NCBI RefSeq assembly: GCF_005490985.1
Contig: NZ_CP027869.1
Span: forward strand, 62,001 to 126,000
Origin: Curtobacterium sp. SGAir0471
GTDB lineage: Bacteria > Actinomycetota > Actinomycetes > Actinomycetales > Microbacteriaceae
Direction: 5' to 3'
Length of the DNA: 64,000 nt
The translations under genes were made by a program, and so were the position numbers. Below are positions 17,314 through 25,432 of the stretch, in pieces; within the stretch, counting starts at the first letter, position 1, and every line of letters starts with the position of its first letter. The notes below the pieces were generated by a model. The model worked only from the letters and a program-made list of their open reading frames with translations, was not told the origin of the DNA and searched no databases.

Positions 17314-18642
17314 TCAGCTCGCGTCCGCCTCGTCGGCGCGGTCCGTCGCGGCCCGCTCGGGCGCGGTGCGCTCCGCGAGCGGCACGATCGGCGACGGCAG
17401 CTCCGCCTCGGGTTCCGGGTGCACGCCGAACAGGGCGTCGAGCGCCCCGACGAACTCCTCGCCGCGGCCGGCGCGACCGAGCTCGCGGGCGCGGACCGAC
17501 GGGCGGTGCAGCAGGACGCCGACCAGGTGCCGGAGCGCCCGCTCGGTCTGCTCGACGGACTCCGGGTCGGCGTCACGGCGCTTCGCGCGGTCGATCTCGT
17601 CGTCGAGGATGTCGAAGACGTGCTTGCGGAAGGCGACGAGCGCCGGCGTGGTCGACTGCTCGAGTGCCTGCGCACGGAAGCGCGACACCGCGTCGTCGAC
17701 CATCTGGCGGGCCTCGGACTCGGCGTTCAGCTCGGCGATCGGCGCGTGGATGCTGATCGTCTCGAGGTCGAGGAGTTCGACGCCCTCGACGTCGGCGGCG
17801 TCGGGGTCCACGTTGCGGGGGAGTCCGAGGTCGATGACGATGCGGCGCTGGCCGTCGTCGAGGTCGGCCGGTTCGACGACCGGGACCTCGCTCGAGGTGC
17901 AGGTGATGACGACGTCGCTCGTGCCGATCGCCCGGCGCAGGTCGGTCGCGGCGACGAGGTCGTGCTTCGCGGCGAACCACGGTGCGCGGCCGGAGGGCGA
18001 GAAGACCTGGATGTTCACGGCACCGCGGTCGCGCAGGGCGGCGATCGTCGTCGCGGCGTAGCTGCCGGTGCCGACGAGCAGGACACGGGTCTGCGCCCAG
18101 TCGGTGATGCGCGACGAGGCGAGCTCGAGCCCGAGGCGGACGAGCGACCGACCGGCGGCGCCGATGCGGGTGCGGGTCTTGACGCCGCGGGAGGTGTGCG
18201 CCGCCTCCTGGAAGAGGCGTTCGAGGTCGGAGGTGGTGGTGCCGTTCGCGCGGGCGTCCTCGAGCGCACGACGGACCTGCCCGGAGATCTCGGTCTCACC
18301 GACGACGACGGACTCGAGGCCGCTCGACACGGCGAACAGGTGCTGCACGACGTCCCCGCCGCCGAGCACGCTGACGGAGTCGAGGACCTCGGCGGGCACG
18401 AGGTCGCTGGCGGTGGCGACGGCGTCGACGGTGGCCGACACGGCGGAGTCGCGGTCGTCGCCCGCGATGTCGAGGTAGGCCTCGAAACGGTTGCAGGTGG
18501 CGAGGACGACGGCCCCGTCGAGCACGTCGGAGTCCGTCACCAGACGGCTCGCGGCGGTCGGTGCGCCGATGCTCAGTCGCTCCAGGAGGTCGAAGCTGGC
18601 GTTGCGGTGCGACGCCGTGAGACAGATGAGCACGTCTTCCAT
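17314..18642 (-). CDS. hemA: Glutamyl-tRNA reductase
   Basis: A 442-aa enzyme that reduces Glu-tRNA to glutamate-1-semialdehyde, the first committed step of C5 heme synthesis. The N-terminus has LTASHRNASFDLLERL, and the catalytic cysteine is in TCNRFEAYLD (TCNRxE motif). The NADPH-binding domain holds VLLVGTGSYAATT, and a C-terminal dimerisation helix follows. ATG 18642 is chosen because family sequence (MEDVLICLTASH) begins there. It is divergent from hemE, with a 113-bp shared promoter region, and is the only heme gene here on the minus strand. Confidence 0.97.
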   Translation of the reverse strand: MEDVLICLTASHRNASFDLLERLSIGAPTAASRLVTDSDVLDGAVVLATCNRFEAYLDIAGDDRDSAVSATVDAVATASDLVPAEVLDSVSVLGGGDVVQHLFAVSSGLESVVVGETEISGQVRRALEDARANGTTTSDLERLFQEAAHTSRGVKTRTRIGAAGRSLVRLGLELASSRITDWAQTRVLLVGTGSYAATTIAALRDRGAVNIQVFSPSGRAPWFAAKHDLVAATDLRRAIGTSDVVITCTSSEVPVVEPADLDDGQRRIVIDLGLPRNVDPDAADVEGVELLDLETISIHAPIAELNAESEARQMVDDAVSRFRAQALEQSTTPALVAFRKHVFDILDDEIDRAKRRDADPESVEQTERALRHLVGVLLHRPSVRARELGRAGRGEEFVGALDALFGVHPEPEAELPSPIVPLAERTAPERAATDRADEADAS

Positions 18643-18743
18643 CGTAACTCGCGCTCGGCGGGACGGCTGTTCGCCCTCCGCGTGCACAGCACACTCTGCG
18701 GTGACGGCCGGGTCCGGGGCGGTCGGTGCCCGGCGGCGGATGG

Positions 18744-18749
18744 GAGAAT
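18744..18749 (+). promoter_or_regulatory. -10-like hexamer of the hemE operon
   Basis: GAGAAT lies 6 nt before GTG 18756. The adjoining GGGAG could also serve as a weak ribosome binding site. Confidence 0.45.
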
Positions 18750-18755
18750 CGGCGG

Positions 18756-19886
18756 GTGACCACCGCCGTGCCCTCCGCCCTGCCCGACAGCCACCCGCTC
18801 GTGACCGGCAGGACGTCGGGCTCGCCGCTCGTCCGGGCGCTGCGCGGGGACCGTCCGGAGACGCTGCCGGTGTGGTTCATGCGCCAGGCCGGTCGGTCGC
18901 TGCCGGAGTACCGGGAGCTGCGGGTCGGCACGGCGATGCTCGACGCGTGCCTCGACCCGGCGATGGCGTCGGAGATCACCCTGCAGCCGGTCCGCCGGCA
19001 CGGGGTGGACGCCGGCATCTTCTTCAGCGACATCGTCGTGCCGATCAAGCTCGCGGGCGTGGACGTCGAGATCGTCCCCGGTCGCGGTCCGGTGCTCGGC
19101 TCCCCGATCCGCACCGCGGCGGACGTGGACGCGCTCGCCCCGCTCGACCCCGCGGCCCTCGCGCCGATCACCGAGGCCGTGCAGCGCACCGTCGCCGAGC
19201 TCGGCGACACCCCGCTCATCGGGTTCGCGGGGGCGCCGTTCACCCTCGCCGCGTACCTGGTCGAGGGCGGCCCCTCGAAGGACCACATCCGCGCCCGCAC
19301 GCTGATGCACAGCGACCCGGAGACCTGGGCGCGCCTGCTCGACTGGGCCGCCGGCGTCTCCGGAGCGTTCCTCCGGGCGCAGGTCACTGCCGGGGCCTCG
19401 GCCGCGCAGCTCTTCGACTCGTGGGTCGGTTCGCTGTCCCGCACCGACTACGTCGCCTCGGTCGCCCCGCACTCGGCGACGGCCCTGTCGCACGTGGCCG
19501 ACCTCGGCGTCCCGCGCATCCACTTCGGCGTCGGCAGCGGCGAGGTCCTGCACGAGATGACCACGCTGGGCGACCCGGCCGACACCGTCGCCGTCGATGC
19601 CGTGGGCGTCGACTGGCGTGTCCCGCTCGACGAGGCGGTCCGCCGCGTCGGCACCGGGGTCACCGTGCAGGGCAACATCGACCCCGCGATGCTCGCCGCT
19701 CCGTGGGAGGTGCTCGAGGCCCACGTGCGCGACGTCGTCCGTCGTGGTGGTGCGGCCCGGGCACACGTGGTAAACCTCGGGCACGGTGTCCCGCCGGAGA
19801 CCGACCCCACCGTGCTCACGCGCGTGGTCGAGCTGCTCCACGGACTCGGCGACGGCAGCGGCGACGGGACGGGAGCCGCGGCGTGA
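18756..19886 (+). CDS. hemE: Uroporphyrinogen decarboxylase
   Basis: A 376-aa enzyme that converts uroporphyrinogen III to coproporphyrinogen III. The diagnostic WFMRQAGRSLPEYRELR segment (substrate-binding Arg residues) and GFAGAPFTLAAYLVEGG are intact, as are the later HFGVGSGE and VQGNIDPAMLA regions. It heads the long forward heme operon and overlaps hemY by 4 nt (GTGA). GTG 18756 is selected because it fits the promoter hexamer and gives a normal-length N-terminus. Confidence 0.97.
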   Translation: MTTAVPSALPDSHPLVTGRTSGSPLVRALRGDRPETLPVWFMRQAGRSLPEYRELRVGTAMLDACLDPAMASEITLQPVRRHGVDAGIFFSDIVVPIKLAGVDVEIVPGRGPVLGSPIRTAADVDALAPLDPAALAPITEAVQRTVAELGDTPLIGFAGAPFTLAAYLVEGGPSKDHIRARTLMHSDPETWARLLDWAAGVSGAFLRAQVTAGASAAQLFDSWVGSLSRTDYVASVAPHSATALSHVADLGVPRIHFGVGSGEVLHEMTTLGDPADTVAVDAVGVDWRVPLDEAVRRVGTGVTVQGNIDPAMLAAPWEVLEAHVRDVVRRGGAARAHVVNLGHGVPPETDPTVLTRVVELLHGLGDGSGDGTGAAA

Positions 19887-21211
19887 CCGACGTCGTCGTG
19901 GTCGGCGGCGGGGTCGCCGGCCTGGTCGCCGCCCGTGACCTGGCGAAGGGCGGTGCGCACGTCGTGCTCGTCGAGGCCGGGGACCGTCTGGGCGGCATGA
20001 TCCTGCGGCACACCGTCGCCGGGATCGACCTCGACCTGGGGGCGGAGTCCTTCGCGACCCGGACCGACGCCGTCGAGCGGCTCGCGATCGAGCTCGGGCT
20101 GGGGAACGACGTCGTGTCGCCCGACCCGCGCGGCGCGTGGCTGATGACCCGCGACGGCCGGACGGCCCCGATCCCGCAGACCGGCTTCCTCGGGATCCCG
20201 GGGAGCCCGATGGCCGCCGACGTCCTCGCGGTGGTCGGTCAGGGCGGCGGACTCCGCGCCCAGATGGACTCGCTGCTGCCCTCGCCGGTCGGCGCCCGCG
20301 CGCAGTCGCTCGGCGCCCTCGTGCGGAAGCGCATGGGGGAGCGCGTGCTCGACGACCTGGTCGTCCCGGTCGCGGGCGGTGTCTACTCCACCCACCCGGA
20401 CCAGCTCGACCCCGACCGCGTGGCCCCCGGGCTCCGCGCGGCGCTGCAACGCGAGGGGTCCCTCGCCCGCGCCGTGCTCGCCCTGCGGTCCCGGGCCACC
20501 GCGGGGTCGGCGGTGCAGGGCATCCGCGGCGGGATCGTCCGTCTCGTCGACGAGCTCGTGGCCGACATGACGACCTACGGCGTCGACGTCCGCACCGGCA
20601 CCCGCGCCACCGCGATCGAGCGCTTCGCCGTCGAGACCGTGCGCGCGGACGGCACCCGGGAGCGCCTGCCGGCCCAGCACGTCCTCGCGTCGACCGCCGA
20701 CCCGACCCGCGCGGCGGCACCCGACCGCACCGGCATCGAGCTCGTGACGCTCGTGGTCGACCAGCCGGAGCTCGACGCCGGACCCCGCGGGACCGGGATG
20801 CTCGTGCACCCCGACGCCGAGGGGGTCCGGGCGAAGGCGCTCACCCACGCGACCGTGAAGTGGCCGTGGCTCGCCGAGGCCGCGGCCGGACGGCACGTCC
20901 TGCGGCTGAGCTACGCGACGCGACCCGAGGACGACGCGACGGGACCGTCGGGGACGGGGACGAGCCTCCCGGTCGACCCGGACGACGCCGTCGGGACCCG
21001 CGCCACCCGCGACGCCACGGCCCTGCTCGGCGTCCCGGTGACCGCGGACCGTGTGCTGGGTGCCGCCCGTGTGCGCTGGTACGGGCCCGACCTGACAGCC
21101 GCGGGCCTGGCCGAGGGCGTCGTCGGGATCGGGGAGACGACGTCCGGGCGCGGCCTGGCCGGCATCGTCGCCGCTGCCCGGACGTCCGCTGCACGCATCC
21201 TGGGATCCTGA
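19883..21211 (+). CDS. hemY: Coproporphyrinogen III oxidase, HemY/CgoX type
   Basis: A 442-aa FAD enzyme. The dinucleotide fold VVVVGGGVAGLVAARDLA is followed by EAGDRLGGMI, and the C-terminal second FAD segment GIGETTSGRGLAG is present. In actinobacteria with hemQ this enzyme oxidises coproporphyrinogen III to coproporphyrin III rather than acting on protoporphyrinogen; the presence of hemQ downstream supports that role here. No hemN or hemF gene is in the window, in keeping with that pathway. Start GTG overlaps the hemE stop. Confidence 0.95.
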   Translation: MTDVVVVGGGVAGLVAARDLAKGGAHVVLVEAGDRLGGMILRHTVAGIDLDLGAESFATRTDAVERLAIELGLGNDVVSPDPRGAWLMTRDGRTAPIPQTGFLGIPGSPMAADVLAVVGQGGGLRAQMDSLLPSPVGARAQSLGALVRKRMGERVLDDLVVPVAGGVYSTHPDQLDPDRVAPGLRAALQREGSLARAVLALRSRATAGSAVQGIRGGIVRLVDELVADMTTYGVDVRTGTRATAIERFAVETVRADGTRERLPAQHVLASTADPTRAAAPDRTGIELVTLVVDQPELDAGPRGTGMLVHPDAEGVRAKALTHATVKWPWLAEAAAGRHVLRLSYATRPEDDATGPSGTGTSLPVDPDDAVGTRATRDATALLGVPVTADRVLGAARVRWYGPDLTAAGLAEGVVGIGETTSGRGLAGIVAAARTSAARILGS

Positions 21212-21309
21212 GCGGACCGGGGAGCACCCGAGGGCTACTGTGGACGAACGCCGGACGTATTCCGTTCGGCGCATGACCACCGCACACCCTCAACAACGGA
21301 GGATCGCAC

Positions 21310-21564
21310 ATGCGAGGCAAGCTCCTGTTCGTCGCCGGCGCCGCACTCGGGTACGTCCTGGGATCGCGAGCCGGACGGGCGCGGTACGAGCAGATCAAGA
21401 CCGTCAGCGGCAAGATCTGGAACAACGGCAACGTCCAGAAGGGCGTGCACCAGGCCGAGGAGTTCATCCAGGACAAGGGCCCCGACGTGGCCGAGTTCGT
21501 CGGTGAGCAGACCAAGAAGGTCGTCCGCAAGGTCAGCCAGAAGAAGGACGCCGCCTCCTCATGA
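21310..21564 (+). CDS. Small YtxH-like membrane-associated protein
   Basis: An 84-aa protein with a short hydrophobic N-terminus (KLLFVAGAALGYVLGSRAG), then a charged, amphipathic helix-rich remainder (QAEEFIQDKGPDVAEF, KKVVRKV). This is the layout of YtxH-type small proteins. Start ATG 21310 has a good AACGGAGG ribosome site. It overlaps the next gene by 4 nt (ATGA) and starts a three-gene insertion between hemY and hemQ. Confidence 0.8.
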   Translation: MRGKLLFVAGAALGYVLGSRAGRARYEQIKTVSGKIWNNGNVQKGVHQAEEFIQDKGPDVAEFVGEQTKKVVRKVSQKKDAASS

Positions 21565-21995
21565 CCGACACCCGCGACCGCAAGTCGCGATCGTTGTTCG
21601 GTCTGGTCGGGGACATCCCGAAGCTGGTCAAGAACCTCGTCAAGGGCGAGATCGACCTGCTGAAGGCCGAGATGATCGCCAAGGCGAAGGTCTTCGGACT
21701 CGCCGCCGGGCTCCTCATCGGCGCGCTCGTCATCGTGCTCTACGCGATCGGCGTGCTGCTGACCGCCGCCGTGATGGGCCTCGCGACCGTGATGCCGGCG
21801 TGGCTCGCCGCGCTGCTGCTCGCCGTCGTCATGCTGATCGTCGCCGGCATCCTCGGGTTCGTCGGCTGGAAGCGCTTCAAGAAGGGCCTGCCCCTCACGC
21901 CGAAGCGCACGATCGACAGCGTCAAGGACGACATCAACGCCGTGAAGGGCATGGGCAACAAGCCCGGCCAGCACGACCGGATCACCCGCTCCTGA
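21561..21995 (+). CDS. Holin-X-like (phage holin superfamily) membrane protein
   Basis: A 144-aa protein with an amphipathic N-terminal helix (SLFGLVGDIPKLVKNLVKGE, IDLLKAEMIAK) and two hydrophobic helices (about residues 48-70 and 75-105), then a basic tail. This is the actinobacterial 'Holin-X, superfamily III' architecture, which occurs widely in chromosomes and is not evidence of a prophage. It is coupled to the preceding YtxH-like gene. No function is established. Confidence 0.82.
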   Translation: MTDTRDRKSRSLFGLVGDIPKLVKNLVKGEIDLLKAEMIAKAKVFGLAAGLLIGALVIVLYAIGVLLTAAVMGLATVMPAWLAALLLAVVMLIVAGILGFVGWKRFKKGLPLTPKRTIDSVKDDINAVKGMGNKPGQHDRITRS

Positions 21996-22029
21996 GCGGG
22001 ACGACCGACACCCCCACCGGAGGACCCCT

Positions 22030-22260
22030 GTGACCGACCAGCACGACGACCTGGCGAACCGCGTCGCGGCGACCCGCACGCAGCTGTTCGAGACGCTCGA
22101 CGCGATCGAGGACAAGCTCAACGTGCCGAAGCAGCTCGGCATCGCGGCGTCGAAGGTCAAGCAGGGGATCGACGAGAAGCCGGTGCCCTACCTGGCCGGG
22201 CTCGCAGCCGGTGTGGCGGTGGTCGGGAGTATCGTCGTAGCGGTGCTCCGACGGCGGTAG
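22030..22260 (+). CDS. DUF3618-type small membrane protein
   Basis: A 76-aa protein: residues 1-50 are charged and helical (DLANRVAATRTQLFETLDAI, EDKLNVPKQ), and residues 54-73 form one hydrophobic helix ending in RRR. The (A)xRxxLxxTLDxIE-like heptad is the DUF3618 signature. It has a GGAGG ribosome site before GTG 22030 and lies between the holin-like gene and hemQ. Confidence 0.82.
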   Translation: MTDQHDDLANRVAATRTQLFETLDAIEDKLNVPKQLGIAASKVKQGIDEKPVPYLAGLAAGVAVVGSIVVAVLRRR

Positions 22261-22332
22261 ACCGCCTCTGATCGGTGGTCCTCCGGACGCGGCGCGCAGC
22301 CACGACCCAGGCAACCGACAAGACGAGGAACC

Positions 22333-23118
22333 ATGAGCTCCGACGTGCACGCAGCCCCGCACGAGAACGTCCCCGACAACGCCGCGGCCGGTGCCGCAGC
22401 GCACGGCGCCGGCTCGGCGCACGAGACCGACCCGGCGAGCGGGATCGACCCGAACCTGCTCACCGCGTACGCGCTCTGGGCCGTGTTCCGTCGGCCGCTC
22501 GGACCGATCCACCGCGTCGGTGACGACGCCGTCGCCGAGCTCGACGCCGCCGTGGCCCGTGCGGCCGACGCGGGCGTCACCATCCGCGGCTTCTACGACG
22601 TCTCCGGCTTCCGCGCCGACGCGGACGTCATGATCTGGCTGCACGGTGACGACGCGCAGGCGATCCAGGCGGCGCTCCGCGACATCCGTCGGACTGCGCT
22701 GTTCCAGGACGCCGAGCCGGTGTGGCACGCGATGGCGATGCACCGCGAGGCCGAGTTCAACAAGCGCCACACGCCGGCGTTCCTGCGCGGCAAGGACCCC
22801 GAGGCCTGGATCACGGTGTACCCGTTCGTCCGGTCCTTCGAGTGGTACCTGTTGCCGGAAGAAGAACGCTCGAAGATGCTCCGCGACCACGGCATCGCCG
22901 GTGCGAAGTACCGCCGCGTGCTGACGAACACCATCGCGACCTTCGCGCTGAGCGACTACGAGTGGATCCTGCCGCTCGAGAGCCCCGAGCTCGTCGACCT
23001 CGTCGACCTCATGCGCGACCTGCGCTACACCGAGGCTCGCTTGCACGTGCGCGAGGAGATCCCCTTCTTCACCGGTCGTCGCGTGACGACCGCCGAACTG
23101 CCGGAGGTGCTGTCGTGA
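22333..23118 (+). CDS. hemQ: Coproheme decarboxylase (HemQ/ChdC)
   Basis: A 261-aa chlorite-dismutase-fold enzyme that decarboxylates iron-coproporphyrin III to heme b with hydrogen peroxide. The catalytic Tyr is Tyr163 in WITVYPFVRS. His186 (RDHGIAG) is 23 residues later and His146 (NKRHTPAF) 17 earlier, the same spacing as Tyr135, His158 and His118 of the Corynebacterium diphtheriae enzyme, so the proximal and distal His residues are both kept. The first 35 residues are a polar Ala/His-rich extension. It overlaps hemH by 4 nt. Confidence 0.96.
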   Translation: MSSDVHAAPHENVPDNAAAGAAAHGAGSAHETDPASGIDPNLLTAYALWAVFRRPLGPIHRVGDDAVAELDAAVARAADAGVTIRGFYDVSGFRADADVMIWLHGDDAQAIQAALRDIRRTALFQDAEPVWHAMAMHREAEFNKRHTPAFLRGKDPEAWITVYPFVRSFEWYLLPEEERSKMLRDHGIAGAKYRRVLTNTIATFALSDYEWILPLESPELVDLVDLMRDLRYTEARLHVREEIPFFTGRRVTTAELPEVLS

Positions 23119-24353
23119 CCGACACCAGCCAGATCACGAACGGACACGGGAAGGTCCTCGCCGCGACCCCCGCAGCCGTCGACGGCCCCGAACACATCGA
23201 GGTCCCGACCGCGTACGACGCGATCCTGCTCGCCGGTTTCGGCGGCCCCGAGGGCCAGGACGACGTCATCCCCTTCCTCCGCAACGTCACGCGCGGTCGC
23301 GGGATCCCGGACGAGCGCCTCGAAGAAGTGGCGCACCACTACCGCCACTTCGGCGGCGTGAGCCCGATCAACGCGCAGAACCGCGCGCTCAAGGCCGCGC
23401 TCGAAGGTGAGCTCGCGAAGCGCGGCATCGACATGCCGGTGCTCTGGGGCAACCGGAACTGGGCGCCCTACCTCGAAGAGGCCTTCACCGAGGCAGCCGA
23501 CAAGGGCTGGACGAAGCTCATCGCCATCGCGACGAGCGCCTACTCGTCGTTCTCGAGCTGCCGGCAGTACCGCGAGGACTACGCCCGCGTGCTCACCGAG
23601 ACCGGCCTGATCGACACGATCCAGGTCGACAAGGTCCGGCAGTTCTTCGACCACCCGGGCTTCGTCCGCCCGTTCGTCGACGGTGTCCGTGACGGCATGG
23701 CCCGTGCGATCCGCGAGAACGAGGGACTCGACGTCGCGACCGAGCTCCGCATCCTGTTCTCGACGCACTCGATCCCGTCGACCGACGCGGCCCGCTCCGG
23801 CCCCGACTACCGCGGGTTCGACGAACACGGTGCGTACGAGGCGCAGCACCTGGCCGTCGGCGAGGTCGTCCTCGAGCAGGCCTGGACCGAGCTGCTCGAG
23901 CAGCCCGAGTTCGCGCACCTGCAGGGCACGTCGAAGCCCGCCTGGAAGCTCGTCTACCAGTCGCGGTCGGGCCCCCCGACGCAGCCGTGGCTCGAGCCCG
24001 ACATCAACGACTACATGAACGAGGAGCTCAAGGGCGGTCCGACCCGCGCGGTGCTCATCGTGCCGCTCGGCTTCGTGAGCGACCACATGGAGGTCATGTG
24101 GGACCTCGACGAAGAGGCGACAGAGACCGCGGGTGAGCTCGGCTTCTGGTCGCTCCGCACGCAGACGCCCGGCGTCGACCCGGCGTACGTCGCCGGGCTC
24201 GTCGACCTGGTGCTCGAGCGCGTCAACGGCACGCCGACCAGCGAGCGTCCGCACCTGACCGACATCGGCCCCTGGTACGACGTGTGCCGCCCGGGCTGCT
24301 GCGAGAACGTGCGCGCCGGGTTCAAGCCGGCCGCAGCCGGGGTCGCTCCGTGA
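23115..24353 (+). CDS. hemH: Coproporphyrin III ferrochelatase (HemH/CpfC)
   Basis: A 412-aa ferrochelatase that inserts iron into coproporphyrin III. The active-site His is in FSTHSIP and the conserved acidic segment is SDHMEVMWDLDEEA. Cys149 (SSFSSCRQYRED) plus three cysteines near the C-terminus (Cys391, Cys395 and Cys396 in VCRPGCC) are in the right places to hold the [2Fe-2S] cluster known from actinobacterial ferrochelatases. The first 30 residues are an unconserved extension. GTG 23115 overlaps hemQ, and the stop overlaps hemC, so the three are coupled. Confidence 0.96.
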   Translation: MTDTSQITNGHGKVLAATPAAVDGPEHIEVPTAYDAILLAGFGGPEGQDDVIPFLRNVTRGRGIPDERLEEVAHHYRHFGGVSPINAQNRALKAALEGELAKRGIDMPVLWGNRNWAPYLEEAFTEAADKGWTKLIAIATSAYSSFSSCRQYREDYARVLTETGLIDTIQVDKVRQFFDHPGFVRPFVDGVRDGMARAIRENEGLDVATELRILFSTHSIPSTDAARSGPDYRGFDEHGAYEAQHLAVGEVVLEQAWTELLEQPEFAHLQGTSKPAWKLVYQSRSGPPTQPWLEPDINDYMNEELKGGPTRAVLIVPLGFVSDHMEVMWDLDEEATETAGELGFWSLRTQTPGVDPAYVAGLVDLVLERVNGTPTSERPHLTDIGPWYDVCRPGCCENVRAGFKPAAAGVAP

Positions 24354-25429
24354 CGGACGGCCACAGCGCGACGGCCTCCGACGGTCGGGCCCCGATCCGG
24401 CTCGGCACCCGTGCCAGCCGGCTCGCGGTCGCGCAGTCGCAGGACGTCGCCGACCGCCTGGCGAAGGCCGCGGGTCGCCCCGTCGAGCTCGTCACCGTGA
24501 CGAGCGAGGGTGACACGAACCGTGCGTCGCTCGCGAGCCTCGGTGGAACGGGTGTCTTCGCCAGTGCCCTGCGCGAGGCCCTGGTCGCGGGTGAGGTCGA
24601 CGTGCTCGTGCACTCGCTGAAGGACCTGCCGACCGCTCCGTACGAGGGACTCACGATCGCGTCGGTGCCGAAGCGTGCCGACGCCCGTGACGTCCTCGTC
24701 GCGCGGAACGGCGCGACGGTGGACACCCTGCCCGAGGGCGCGAAGGTCGGCACGGGCTCGCCCCGCCGGGTCGCGCAGCTCAAGGCGAAGCGTCCCGACC
24801 TCGACGTGATCGACATCCGCGGCAACATCGACACCCGCCTCGGGCGCGTGGACGACGACCTCGATGCGGTGGTGCTGGCCGCCGCCGGCCTCGGTCGCAT
24901 CGACCGGCTGAACGCGGCGACCGAGCTCCTCGACCTCGGTTTCTGGCCGAGTGCTCCCGGCCAGGGCGCGCTCGCGGTCGAGATCCGAGCGGACGAGACG
25001 GACCGGAACCTGCTCGCCGCGCTCCGCAAGCTCGACCACGCGCCGACTCGCCTGACGGTGACCGCCGAGCGCGAGGTCCTCGCGAAGCTCGAAGCGGGTT
25101 GCTCCGCACCGATCGGTGCCACCGCGGTCGTCGACGCCGAGCTCCTGCTCGTGTCCGCGACGGTCTACCGCCCAGACGGCTCCGAGTACCGCACGGCGTC
25201 GCACGCGGCGCACCTCGACGGCTCCGCACAGGACCGGCTCGACGAGGCACTCGAGGTCGCCGGACGCGTCGCCGCCGAACTGCTCGAGAACGGTGCCGCC
25301 GAGCTGGCGGACCTGGCGTCGTCGGTGTCCGCGGCCCCTGCCGAGGGCGACCACTCCGCCGGGCCCGGTCTCGCCACCCCCGCGGCCGAGCAGCCGGCGG
25401 ACGACGGCTCCACGACCACCACGGCGTAG
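24350..25429 (+). CDS. hemC: Hydroxymethylbilane synthase
   Basis: A 359-aa porphobilinogen deaminase. Visible are the IRLGTRASRLAVAQSQ start, HSLKDLPT, the VGTGSPRRVAQL substrate Arg cluster, DIRGNIDTRL, and the cofactor-binding Cys in EAGCSAPIGA. The family core ends about 40 residues before the stop, and the remainder is a Pro/Ala/Thr-rich tail ending DDGSTTTTA. A TAG at 25427-25429 follows, then hemD continues in the same reading frame. GTG 24350 overlaps the hemH stop. Confidence 0.96.
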   Translation: MTDGHSATASDGRAPIRLGTRASRLAVAQSQDVADRLAKAAGRPVELVTVTSEGDTNRASLASLGGTGVFASALREALVAGEVDVLVHSLKDLPTAPYEGLTIASVPKRADARDVLVARNGATVDTLPEGAKVGTGSPRRVAQLKAKRPDLDVIDIRGNIDTRLGRVDDDLDAVVLAAAGLGRIDRLNAATELLDLGFWPSAPGQGALAVEIRADETDRNLLAALRKLDHAPTRLTVTAEREVLAKLEAGCSAPIGATAVVDAELLLVSATVYRPDGSEYRTASHAAHLDGSAQDRLDEALEVAGRVAAELLENGAAELADLASSVSAAPAEGDHSAGPGLATPAAEQPADDGSTTTTA

Positions 25430-25432
25430 GCG

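Noticed and set aside
21561..21995. Holin-like gene as evidence of a phage remnant
   Set aside because: Holin-X-type proteins are common chromosomal proteins in actinobacteria, and its neighbours are heme genes with no phage gene nearby.
25427..25429. TAG as pyrrolysine or selenocysteine recoding
   Set aside because: Pyrrolysine is not expected in this group, TAG is not a selenocysteine codon, and no stem-loop or other recoding evidence was seen; start-codon loss is simpler.
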